Assembly: GCA_030639555.1 (NCBI GenBank)
Contig: DAOWCM010000008.1
Span: 1 to 20,741 of the forward strand
Origin: Candidatus Eiseniibacteriota bacterium
GTDB taxonomy: Bacteria; Joyebacterota; Joyebacteria; Joyebacterales; Joyebacteraceae
DNA length: 20,741 bases
Direction: 5' to 3'
Below the pieces are notes generated by a model. The model saw nothing but the letters and a program-made list of their open reading frames with translations, did no database searches and had not been told where the DNA came from. The translations under genes and the position numbers were made by a program. This document shows, one piece after another, positions 8,136-14,654 of this stretch; the first letter of the stretch is position 1; each line of letters opens with the position of its first letter.

Positions 8136-9407
8136 GTGCCCGATCTCATCATCAGGAACATAGGGCAGCTCATCACCATGGACGGGGCGGATGGCCCGCG
8201 CAGGGGGGCCGCGATGCGTGAACTCGGGCTGGTCGAGGGGGGCGCGGTGGCCTCTGCTGCCGGCCGCGTGCTCGCCGCGGGGCCCGAGTCCGACGTGATG
8301 GCCTCGGTCGAGACGGGACCCGGCACGACCGTCGTCGATGCCGACGGCGGCGTCGTCACGCCGGGGCTTGTCGATCCTCACACGCACGCTGTTTTCGCCG
8401 CGACGCGCGAGAGCGAGTTCGCGATGCGTGTCGAGGGCGCGACCTACGAGGAGATCGCCGAGGCCGGTGGGGGCATTCGTTCCAGTGTGCGTTCTCTACG
8501 CGACGCTTCCCCGGAGTTGCTCAGGGAGAACGGACGGGCCACGCTCGATCGGATGCTCGAGTACGGGACGACCACCGCGGAGGTCAAGAGCGGCTACGGT
8601 CTCTCCCTCGAATCCGAACTCAAGATGCTGCGCGTGACGTCAGAGCTTGAGGACACGCACGTGGTCGACGTCGTCCCGACCTTCCTGGGCGCGCACGAGT
8701 TCCCCGACGAGTGGCGCGACGACCGGGAGGGCTACGTCGAACATCTGATCAATGACATGATGCCGGCGGTCGCGGCCGAGAAACTCGCCCGATTCTGTGA
8801 CGTCTTCTGTGAGGAGGGCGTGTTCACCGTCGAGCAGTCCCGCCGGGTCCTCACCGCAGCGCGCGCGCACGGAATGGAACCCAAACTCCACGCCGACGAG
8901 CTGCACGCGGCAGGCGGAGGCGAGCTGGCGGCCGAACTCAAGGCGGCGTCCGCGGACCATCTGGTGTGCGTGTCGGACGACGGCATCGCCGCACTGGCGG
9001 CATCAGGTGTCGTGGCCGTGCTGCTGCCGGGGACCACGCTGTCGCTCGGGCACACTGCGTTTGCGCCCGCCAGGAAGATGATCGAAGCGGGCGTGCCGGT
9101 CGCGCTCGCGACCGACTGCAATCCCGGCAGTTCAATGACCGAGTCCATGCAGATCATCCTTGCGCTCGCGTCCATGATGCTCCGCATGACGCCGGAAGAG
9201 GCGCTCGTCGCCGCGACCGTGAACGCGGCGGCCGCGCTCCGTGCCGGGGACGTCCTGGGGAGTCTGACGCCGGGTCGACAGTGCGACGTGGTGATCTGGG
9301 AGGTCGACGACTACAGGGCGATTCCGTACCACTACGGCGTCAATCTCGTTGCGGCGGTCGTGAAGCGGGGCAGTGTTGTCGTCTCCCACGGCGCAGTCGC
9401 GGCCTGA
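8136..9407 (+). CDS. hutI: Imidazolonepropionase HutI
   Basis: Third step of histidine breakdown: a metal-dependent amidohydrolase that opens imidazolonepropionate to N-formimino-L-glutamate in the cytoplasm. From the GTG at 8136 it is 423 residues, typical for HutI. Metal-site motifs are visible: PHTHAVF (H82, H84), LHADEL (H252) and ATDCNPGS (D327). The substrate-side motif EVKSGYGLS (about 149-157) and the GGGI segment (111-114) are also present. The reading frame stays open upstream to 8031, inside hutU, but that extension matches nothing in the family. The GTG is preceded by a GGGGGG run (8119-8124) about 11 bases away, so the exact start is less certain than the gene. The stop codon lies inside the first degenerate unit of a 19-bp repeat array. 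Confidence 0.95.
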   Translation: MPDLIIRNIGQLITMDGADGPRRGAAMRELGLVEGGAVASAAGRVLAAGPESDVMASVETGPGTTVVDADGGVVTPGLVDPHTHAVFAATRESEFAMRVEGATYEEIAEAGGGIRSSVRSLRDASPELLRENGRATLDRMLEYGTTTAEVKSGYGLSLESELKMLRVTSELEDTHVVDVVPTFLGAHEFPDEWRDDREGYVEHLINDMMPAVAAEKLARFCDVFCEEGVFTVEQSRRVLTAARAHGMEPKLHADELHAAGGGELAAELKAASADHLVCVSDDGIAALAASGVVAVLLPGTTLSLGHTAFAPARKMIEAGVPVALATDCNPGSSMTESMQIILALASMMLRMTPEEALVAATVNAAAALRAGDVLGSLTPGRQCDVVIWEVDDYRAIPYHYGVNLVAAVVKRGSVVVSHGAVAA

Positions 9408-9482
9408 GACTTGAGCGGCGGGACCGAGACCTGATTGGCAGGACGAGACCTGATTGGCAGGACGAGACCTGATTGGCAGGAC
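9406..9482. repeat. 19-bp tandem repeat array between hutI and ftcD
   Basis: Three perfect consecutive 19-base units, gagacctgattggcaggac, occupy 9426-9444, 9445-9463 and 9464-9482. A degenerate unit at 9406-9424 matches 15 of 19 positions and begins at the second base of the hutI TGA. One extra C (9425) separates it from the perfect copies. After 9482 another C and a decayed partial unit (gagattcga) follow, just before the ftcD ribosome-binding site. Each perfect unit holds CCTG-attgg-CAGG, which can form a short hairpin. The CAGG of one unit can instead pair with the CCTG of the next, giving two exclusive folding registers. The period is not a multiple of three and the array lies between genes, so it is not coding. 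Confidence 0.9.
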
Positions 9483-9501
9483 CGAGATTCGAGTCCTCTT
9501 C

Positions 9502-9508
9502 AGGAGGT
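9502..9508 (+). promoter_or_regulatory. Strong ribosome-binding site that fixes the ftcD start
   Basis: AGGAGGT lies four bases before the ATG at 9513. The frame is open further upstream through the tandem repeats to a TTG at 9435, but that leader is repeat sequence. The Shine-Dalgarno match and the family's usual N-terminus (MKLVECVPNFSEG) both select 9513. Confidence 0.8.
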
Positions 9509-9512
9509 GCGA

Positions 9513-10424
9513 ATGAAGCTGGTGGAGTGCGTTCCGAATTTCAGCGAGGGCAGACGGCCTGAGGTGCTGGACGCCATCCTGGGTGAGATGACGGCCGTCG
9601 ACGGCGTGAGGCTTCTCGACAGTGAGATGGACGCCGATCACAACAGGGCGGTGGTGACGATAGTCGGTGAGCCTGAGGCCGTGCTGGAGGGCGTCTTCCG
9701 CGGGATGGCCAAGGCGAAGGAGCTCATCGACCTCACCACGCACGAGGGCGAGCACCCGCGCATGGGGGCGACCGATGTCGTGCCGTTCGTGCCGGTCAAG
9801 GGTGTCACGATGGACGAGTGTGTCGAACTGGCACGGCAGCTTGGTGAACGCGTGGGGCGCGAGCTCGAGATCCCGGTCTTCCTGTATGAGTCGGCCGCCA
9901 GGCGGCCGGAGCGACAGAACCTCGCGAAGGTGCGCAAGGGGCAGTTCGAGGGGCTGCGCGATGAGATCGGGACGAACCCAGAGCGCGAGCCCGACTTCGG
10001 TCCGAACAGGATCCACCCCACCGCCGGCGTCACTGCGATAGGCGCGAGGCCGTTTCTGGTCGCCTACAACATCAATCTGGGTACGACCGATCTCTCCGTC
10101 GCGAAGGCAATAGCCAAGGCCATCCGGCACTCGAGCGGGGGCTTGAGGCACGTCAAGGCGATGGGATTCGCGATCAAGGACCGCAACATTGTCCAGGTCT
10201 CGATCAACATGGTCAACTTCAAGGGGACGCCGCTCTTCCGTGTGTTCGAGATGGTCAGGAGCGAGGCGGAGCGGTATGGAGTGCCGGTCATAGGCAGCGA
10301 GGTGGTCGGGCTGGTGCCAGTCGACGCGCTGGTCGACTGCGCTGAATTCTACCTGAGGCTTGAGGACTTCCAGAGGGACCAGGTACTGGAGAACCGCCTT
10401 TCGGAAGACGGGAGCGACGAATGA
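9513..10424 (+). CDS. ftcD: Glutamate formimidoyltransferase FtcD (transferase domain only)
   Basis: Transfers the formimino group of N-formiminoglutamate to tetrahydrofolate, releasing glutamate and 5-formimino-THF. The 303-residue product is the two-part formiminotransferase domain alone. It starts with the typical MKLVECVPNFSEG and has THEGEHPRMGATDVVPFVPV (about 76-95). His81 there is the counterpart of the catalytic His82 of the mammalian enzyme. Later blocks are FLYESAARRPER, GPNRIHPTAGVTAIGARPFLVAYNINL, and EVVGLVPVDAL near the C-terminus. Its stop overlaps the start of fchA by 4 bases, so the two activities that are fused in animals are here translationally coupled separate proteins. 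Presence of this pair indicates the folate-dependent route of histidine breakdown rather than direct hydrolysis of formiminoglutamate. Confidence 0.95.
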   Translation: MKLVECVPNFSEGRRPEVLDAILGEMTAVDGVRLLDSEMDADHNRAVVTIVGEPEAVLEGVFRGMAKAKELIDLTTHEGEHPRMGATDVVPFVPVKGVTMDECVELARQLGERVGRELEIPVFLYESAARRPERQNLAKVRKGQFEGLRDEIGTNPEREPDFGPNRIHPTAGVTAIGARPFLVAYNINLGTTDLSVAKAIAKAIRHSSGGLRHVKAMGFAIKDRNIVQVSINMVNFKGTPLFRVFEMVRSEAERYGVPVIGSEVVGLVPVDALVDCAEFYLRLEDFQRDQVLENRLSEDGSDE

Positions 10425-11047
10425 CCGATCTGAGCGAATTCCTGGGAGAGCTGGCGTCCGATTCCCCGACGCCGGGCGGCGGGAGTGTGGCCGCGCTGTG
10501 CGGCGCGCTCGGGGCCGCGCTGAACTCAATGGTGGCCAATTTGACCATCGGGAAGAAAAGATATGCGGACGTCGAGAAGGAGATGAAGAAGACGCTCGCC
10601 AGTGCGGAGACGCTGCGGCTCGAGCTTACCCAGATGATCGATGAGGACGCTGCGGCATTCAACAAGTTCATGGCGGCGCTCAAAATGCCGAAGGAGACCG
10701 AGGCCGACAAGGCGTCGCGGAAGACCGCTCTTCAGCAGACGCTCGTGGACGCGGCCACCGTCCCGCTGGCGGTGATGGAGATGTGCGTGGGCGTGATCCG
10801 GCTGGCTCGTCCCGTAGCGGAGCATGGGAACGTGAACGCGGTGTCCGACGCCGGCGTCGCGGCTCTCATTGCGCGAGCCGGCGTGCACGCGGCGGGGCTG
10901 AACGTCCGGATAAACGTCGGAGGTATCCGGGCGGAGGAGCACCAGGAGTTCGCCGCGAAGGCGAAGGCGGCGATCACCGATCTCGGCAGAGAGGCCGACC
11001 TGGCCTGCGAGGAGGTCATGAAGATCGTGCTCCCGAAGATTTCCTAG
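10421..11047 (+). CDS. fchA: Formimidoyl-THF cyclodeaminase FchA
   Basis: Converts 5-formimino-THF to 5,10-methenyl-THF with release of ammonia, feeding one-carbon metabolism. The 208-residue product matches the stand-alone FTCD_C/FchA family. It has the N-terminal motif SPTPGGGSVAALCGALGAAL (about 15-34), then TIGKKRY, the DEDAAAFNKFMAALKMPK block, and a helical C-terminal half with GVHAAGLNVRINV. The ATG overlaps the ftcD stop (ATGA at 10421-10424), an arrangement that usually couples translation. Only 17 bases separate its TAG from the next gene, so transcription may continue into the lipoprotein/transporter cassette. An equivalent protein also serves purine-fermenting and glycine-producing pathways, but the hut context makes the histidine role the natural reading. 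Confidence 0.93.
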   Translation: MTDLSEFLGELASDSPTPGGGSVAALCGALGAALNSMVANLTIGKKRYADVEKEMKKTLASAETLRLELTQMIDEDAAAFNKFMAALKMPKETEADKASRKTALQQTLVDAATVPLAVMEMCVGVIRLARPVAEHGNVNAVSDAGVAALIARAGVHAAGLNVRINVGGIRAEEHQEFAAKAKAAITDLGREADLACEEVMKIVLPKIS

Positions 11048-11050
11048 AGA

Positions 11051-11057
11051 GGGGAGG
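11051..11057 (+). promoter_or_regulatory. Ribosome-binding site that supports a TTG start
   Basis: GGGGAGG sits seven bases before TTG 11065. No ATG or GTG near this point opens the frame with a signal peptide, so this site is the main reason for choosing the TTG. Confidence 0.6.
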
Positions 11058-11064
11058 ACTCACC

Positions 11065-11529
11065 TTGCGACGTTCGACACTGCGGCCGTCGGCTAGCTTT
11101 CTGGCGACTGCTTTTGCCGTGGCCACGCTGTTGGCCTCCGGTTGTTCGTGCCGCGTGCCCGAGGTCGAGCCGGTCTCGGACGAGACTCACGTGACCTACT
11201 CCACGGACGAGCAACCGATGAGTTCGCTCGACCTGGTAGAGGCGGCGGTCAGGTCCGGAGCTCTGGAGTATTCGACCGGACTTCTGTACAAGGTCTACGC
11301 GATGTTCGACCCCAGCAGTCTTCCTCCTGAGTACGAGAGCGCCGTGCCGTCCAAGTGCGGGACGCCGCTTATCATGGAGGTGCAGCGCAACTGGAATCTG
11401 ATCTCGCCGGGCGATCGGGCCGAGATCTCGCAGTACATAGAGCCCATCGGAATGCCCGGCGAAACGGGCACTCAGCTGGACGACGTCACCCCGGACCGTC
11501 TCGACTATGAGCGAGAGAAACTCGACTGA
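11065..11529 (+). CDS. Small predicted lipoprotein of unknown function
   Basis: A 154-residue protein I do not recognise with confidence. From the TTG at 11065 it has a positively charged start (RRSTLR), a hydrophobic stretch (12-24) and a lipobox, LASGC, putting the lipidated cysteine at 27; another cysteine follows at 29. The residue after Cys27 is serine, so under the E. coli rule export to the outer membrane is likely. The mature part has a helical segment (SSLDLVEAAVRSGALEYSTGLLYKVYAMF) and a block reading PPEYES...CGTPLIMEV with NWNLISPGDRAEI. That block resembles the N-terminal region of some secreted metalloproteases of myxobacterial type, but no protease domain follows. This resemblance is from memory and weak. 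It shares its last 23 bases, in another frame, with the start of the ECF-type gene, so the two are probably co-expressed. Confidence 0.7.
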   Translation: MRRSTLRPSASFLATAFAVATLLASGCSCRVPEVEPVSDETHVTYSTDEQPMSSLDLVEAAVRSGALEYSTGLLYKVYAMFDPSSLPPEYESAVPSKCGTPLIMEVQRNWNLISPGDRAEISQYIEPIGMPGETGTQLDDVTPDRLDYEREKLD

Positions 11530-12211
11530 TCCCGGTAGATCCGGGCACGCTCTCTGGACCTCGGAGACGGCCGCCACGGCCATCTTCGTCGCCCTGGCGG
11601 CCGCGCTGGGGTTCCTTCTTTTGTCCGTGCCGAACGTCGAGCTCGTGACGTTCACGATCTTCGCATCGGGCGTGGTCCTCGGCCGCTGGCGCGGCGCCCT
11701 GGTCGGGGTGCTCGCGATGGCCATCTACTCCGGAACTAATCCGTACGGCTCGGGACTCGGCATCCCGACCATGTTCGCGGCCCAGCTCGCGGCCTCGGCG
11801 TTCGCCGGACTGATGGGTGGCATCACGGCTCCCCTGTGGCGGGGCCGCGCCGCCGAGAGAGCCCCGAGCCCGGGAGAGCGGTTCGACGCGCCCTCGACCG
11901 GCCGCGCTGTCGACGGTCGGCGGGGCCTGCCACTGGTCGCCGGCGGAATGGGACTCGCCCTGACCGCCGTGTACCAGGCCGCCGTCATAGTAGGTCTGGC
12001 AGTGATGAGTCCTGAGTTCCGCACCGGAGCGCTTGCCGTGCTCCTCTCGAACGCCCTTTTCTCCAGCGTGCATCTTGTGTCCAACACGATCGTGTTCGCA
12101 GTGCTGGCGCCGACTGTTCTCCCGAAGGTTGTGCGGCTGGCCGGCCTGCGGACGACTGACGCCGGCGCCCGAACCCCGAGCGCTCCGGGAGCCTGTGGAG
12201 GGAACGAATGA
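11507..12211 (+). CDS. ECF-type transporter S component (substrate unknown)
   Basis: A 234-residue integral membrane protein with six plausible membrane segments (about 21-40, 44-60, 63-76, 87-106, 142-166 and 173-200), the number expected for S components of energy-coupling-factor importers. The motif LLSVPNVELVTFTIFASG (38-55) and TNPYGSG (77-83) fit this superfamily in my recollection. S components bind vitamins or metal precursors at the inner membrane and share a separate EcfT/EcfA energising module, which is absent here. A long hydrophilic loop (about 110-140) separates segments 4 and 5. The ATG at 11507 overlaps the lipoprotein gene by 23 bases, and the stop overlaps the next gene by 4. 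Upstream context is folate-dependent histidine breakdown and downstream is an outer-membrane barrel, so uptake of a cofactor is a reasonable guess. Substrate cannot be read from sequence alone. Confidence 0.72.
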   Translation: MSERNSTDPGRSGHALWTSETAATAIFVALAAALGFLLLSVPNVELVTFTIFASGVVLGRWRGALVGVLAMAIYSGTNPYGSGLGIPTMFAAQLAASAFAGLMGGITAPLWRGRAAERAPSPGERFDAPSTGRAVDGRRGLPLVAGGMGLALTAVYQAAVIVGLAVMSPEFRTGALAVLLSNALFSSVHLVSNTIVFAVLAPTVLPKVVRLAGLRTTDAGARTPSAPGACGGNE

Positions 12212-14088
12212 CACTCCGCGCGCACCTTGGGCCTCCCGTTGCTCTTGCCACGTCTGTGGTCGCCCTCCTGCTCATCGTGCCCCCGGCGGCACTCGCCGAG
12301 GAGGTGGGTGTTGAACCCCACTCGCAGTCCCTGCCTGACTCGTCGGCGTCCGTTCAGGATGAGCCTGCGCAGGTGAAGGTGCCGGCGCGCGGTGGTGACA
12401 TCAGGCGCGTGCGCGCCTCGGGAGCGGTTGCGGCAGTGGCTCCGCCACCAGGAGTAAGGTGCGTCGGAAGCGGGTGGGACGGACATCGTGTGTCACTCGC
12501 GCGCGGAGCGGGCCCCGCTGCGCTGACCGAGGTGACGCTGCGCGGACGCCCCGCCGGCGATTGGGTCGACGGAGGTCTCGATCTTCTGGCCGTCTCCTCT
12601 CCGGCCGCCGGCGTCGTTCTGACCCCGAACGGCCCTGACCTCTCGGTCTGGCCCGTCTACACGGCGGAGTGGCCCGGTGTCCTCCTGGACAGTACGGCGC
12701 CGCTCGTGATCGATCAGATGCCGCTGCGTCGTCCCGGGACGGTTCCGTTCTCGCGGCTGACGATGGCGTCCGGGTCCTTCGGGCGGTCGCTTCTTGCGGC
12801 CGAGTTCGGCCGGCACTTCAGTGGCGGCAGCGCCGTAACCGGTTACTTCGAGGCCGAGGACGGCCGGTCACCATCGGCGGGGGGAAGCTACGGCTTCGAC
12901 CGGACCGGCGGCTCGGTGCTCCTGCCCGTTCGGGACGGGTGGGTGGCTGAACTCGGTGGAACGAGAACGTCGCTGAGCCGTTCGCGACCCGCCCCGGATG
13001 CTGCGCTTCCATCGCTCTCGAGAGAGTATGTTCGCACCGACCTCTTCGTTCGGGGTTCCACGGGGAATACGCACGTGGAGCTCTTCCACACCCAGTCGTG
13101 GCTGGAGTCCGGCTCGCCCGGTCCCGAGGCCAGGGCGGAGCTCGACGGGCTGTCGGCCCGCGTCTCCGACCTCGGTCCGGTCGACATGGTCACGGTTGTG
13201 CTCGAGCGCCGCGAGGTGGCGGGAGCGCTCGTGTCGGAGACGCAGGAGGCCGTGAGCTTCAGGGCGGACGTCGCGGAGGGATACCGGCTGGGTCCGAACT
13301 CGCTCTCGGTCACAGCGGGGGTGCATGCGCTGGGCGACCACGTCCTCCCGCGGGCGGGCGCCGTTCTCGCAGGCGAGCGCTCTCGCGGCGACGCCTGGTC
13401 AATTGAGGCTTCGCTCTGTGGGCGACACCCCACCGCTCTTGAGCTGGCGCTCGAGCCCAGGTCACTGCCGGAGCTCGTCGGGACGGACGCGCTGGTTGGA
13501 GGAAACGCCCGGGTCGAGCCCGAGCGCGCAGTGTCCCTTAGCGCGACGTACTCACGACAGGATGTCCTGGAGGGTGCGGGCGTTCGCGGTGAGATCCTGC
13601 GCGTGCTCGGTCCCATCGTCCTGGACGAGTACGCCGCCTCCTGCTTCGCCCCGGTCAACGTCGCGGACGAGACCGGGGGAGCGCTGTCGGTCTGGGCGGC
13701 GGCGGGCGACACTTCATTCCTGAGCGGAGCGCTCGACGTCTCCTTCCTGGGTCTGCACGCTGCGGGCGCGCTCAACGGCCTGACCCCGGTGCCGTACGTC
13801 TCAGCGGAGGCCAGCGGCTCGGTGCCCGTGTGGCTCTTCAAGGACTATCTGCGTTTGCGCATCACGGCGTCACTGGAGTACGAATCGGGTCTGGCGCGCG
13901 GCCCCTGGCGCGGACTCGTGGACGACACCCGCGCGTCGCTTTCGCTCATCGCCACGGGCGCCGCCGGCTCGGCGCGCTTCTTCGTCGCTGTGACGGACGT
14001 GCTGTCGACCGATAGCGGACGCATCCCGGGTATGGAGCCCGGGGGGACCACGGTCGCGGCCGGCTTCTCGTGGCGCTTCATTGACTGA
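12208..14088 (+). CDS. Outer-membrane beta-barrel protein, TonB-receptor-like C-terminus without a clear plug
   Basis: A 626-residue secreted protein. It has a signal peptide with probable cleavage after ALA at residue 30. A low-complexity, proline- and alanine-rich segment follows (about 31-85), then a long run of alternating strand-like segments. The chain ends in GFSWRFID, an aromatic C-terminal strand pattern seen in TonB-dependent receptors and porins. I could not find an unmistakable TonB box or plug domain. The segment near 165-205 (VIDQMPLRRPG...FGRSLLAAEFGRHF) could be a much diverged remnant of one. The ATG overlaps the ECF-type stop by 4 bases, with GGAGGGAA just upstream. Its position directly after a lipoprotein and an S component suggests it passes the same ligand across the outer membrane. 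A structural or adhesive barrel is the main alternative. Confidence 0.7.
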   Translation: MTLRAHLGPPVALATSVVALLLIVPPAALAEEVGVEPHSQSLPDSSASVQDEPAQVKVPARGGDIRRVRASGAVAAVAPPPGVRCVGSGWDGHRVSLARGAGPAALTEVTLRGRPAGDWVDGGLDLLAVSSPAAGVVLTPNGPDLSVWPVYTAEWPGVLLDSTAPLVIDQMPLRRPGTVPFSRLTMASGSFGRSLLAAEFGRHFSGGSAVTGYFEAEDGRSPSAGGSYGFDRTGGSVLLPVRDGWVAELGGTRTSLSRSRPAPDAALPSLSREYVRTDLFVRGSTGNTHVELFHTQSWLESGSPGPEARAELDGLSARVSDLGPVDMVTVVLERREVAGALVSETQEAVSFRADVAEGYRLGPNSLSVTAGVHALGDHVLPRAGAVLAGERSRGDAWSIEASLCGRHPTALELALEPRSLPELVGTDALVGGNARVEPERAVSLSATYSRQDVLEGAGVRGEILRVLGPIVLDEYAASCFAPVNVADETGGALSVWAAAGDTSFLSGALDVSFLGLHAAGALNGLTPVPYVSAEASGSVPVWLFKDYLRLRITASLEYESGLARGPWRGLVDDTRASLSLIATGAAGSARFFVAVTDVLSTDSGRIPGMEPGGTTVAAGFSWRFID

Positions 14089-14090
14089 TA

Positions 14091-14136
14091 CCTTCCCCGC
14101 AGCCCCTCCTGCCCCCACGGCTAAGCTCCCCCAACT
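14091..14136 (+). terminator. C-rich, G-poor tract; possible Rho-dependent termination region
   Basis: Just after the barrel gene, 27 of 46 bases are C and only 6 are G, a local strand bias unlike the surrounding coding DNA. Known Rho-loading (rut) sites have this kind of C-over-G bubble in unstructured RNA. No hairpin with a T-run is present. The call rests on composition and position only. Confidence 0.35.
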
Positions 14137-14141
14137 TTGAT

Positions 14142-14169
14142 TTGCATTGCGTTTTGCAATCCGTTAGAT
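14142..14169 (+). promoter_or_regulatory. Candidate sigma-70-type promoter with small inverted repeat, upstream of comEA
   Basis: TTGCAT (14142-14147) and TTAGAT (14164-14169) are separated by 16 bases and stand in an AT-rich island within a very GC-rich region. An inverted repeat ATTGC-gtttt-GCAAT (14146-14160) fills the spacer and could be an operator. The match to TTGACA/TATAAT is partial, and the organism's sigma factors are unknown. This is the longest AT-rich spot between genes in the window. Confidence 0.4.
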
Positions 14170-14195
14170 TCTAGGTTCCGGGACGGGAGGATGGG

Positions 14196-14654
14196 ATGAA
14201 GGGCATATTTACCCGCGAGGAGCGGGTGGTCGTGCTGTTCCTGGCGGTGTCGCTTCTGGTCGGGTCAGCAGTGGTGCGGGCGGGGCGGGTGTTCCCCTCC
14301 GCCATCCCGGACTTCGGCGGGGCGTCCGGCCAGCGCGGGCAGGCGTCTGCGGTCGACGCGCTGCCGATGTGGCCGGTCGACGTCAACACGGCAAGTGTGG
14401 ACGACCTGGTTCGTCTGCCGGGTATCGGTCCGGTGCGGGCTTCTGAGATCGTGCGTCGGCGCCAGCTCAGCGGCGGATACTCCACGCTGGAAGAGCTGCT
14501 CGAGATCAAGGGCATCGGACCCGTGACTCTTGATGGTCTCAGGGACAAGGCGACGGTGGGCGGGGGCGCGGCATCGGCGGCCGACTCCAGCCGGGCGACG
14601 GACGCATCCGGACCAGTCACGCGGGACGTGCGAGACGGGAGGGATTCTTCGTGA
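14196..14654 (+). CDS. ComEA-like helix-hairpin-helix DNA-binding protein
   Basis: A 152-residue protein with an N-terminal membrane anchor or signal segment (about 10-28), a variable linker, and two helix-hairpin-helix units (about 61-121): VDVNTASVDDLVRLPGIGPV, then LEEIKGIGPV-like LLEIKGIGPVTLDGL. This is the domain layout of ComEA, the periplasmic receptor that binds incoming double-stranded DNA during type IV pilus-assisted natural transformation. The ATG at 14196 is preceded by GGGAGG (14185-14190); an ATG five bases earlier is out of frame. The C-terminal tail (122-152) is low-complexity and charged. Its TGA overlaps the GTG of the following kinase gene by 4 bases, so it belongs to a regulatory operon. 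Stand-alone HhH proteins of this size also exist outside competence, so a role in DNA uptake is likely but not proven. Confidence 0.82.
   Translation: MKGIFTREERVVVLFLAVSLLVGSAVVRAGRVFPSAIPDFGGASGQRGQASAVDALPMWPVDVNTASVDDLVRLPGIGPVRASEIVRRRQLSGGYSTLEELLEIKGIGPVTLDGLRDKATVGGGAASAADSSRATDASGPVTRDVRDGRDSS

Noticed and set aside
9434..9463. Sigma-54 promoter within the repeats (TTGGCA)
   Set aside because: The GG dinucleotide has no GC at the required 10-base distance.
9406..9482. CRISPR array
   Set aside because: The units are directly adjacent, with no spacers and no cas genes nearby; it is a simple tandem repeat.
9132..10529. 465-codon open frame on the minus strand across hutI and ftcD
   Set aside because: It spans two well-identified + strand genes and the repeat array, shows no family motif and is Arg/His-rich, as expected for a shadow.
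11480..11560. Frameshift joining the lipoprotein and the ECF-type protein into one gene
   Set aside because: The downstream frame opens with its own ATG and a hydrophilic start before a complete six-TM protein; the upstream protein is secreted while the second is an inner-membrane protein, so overlap of two genes explains it better.
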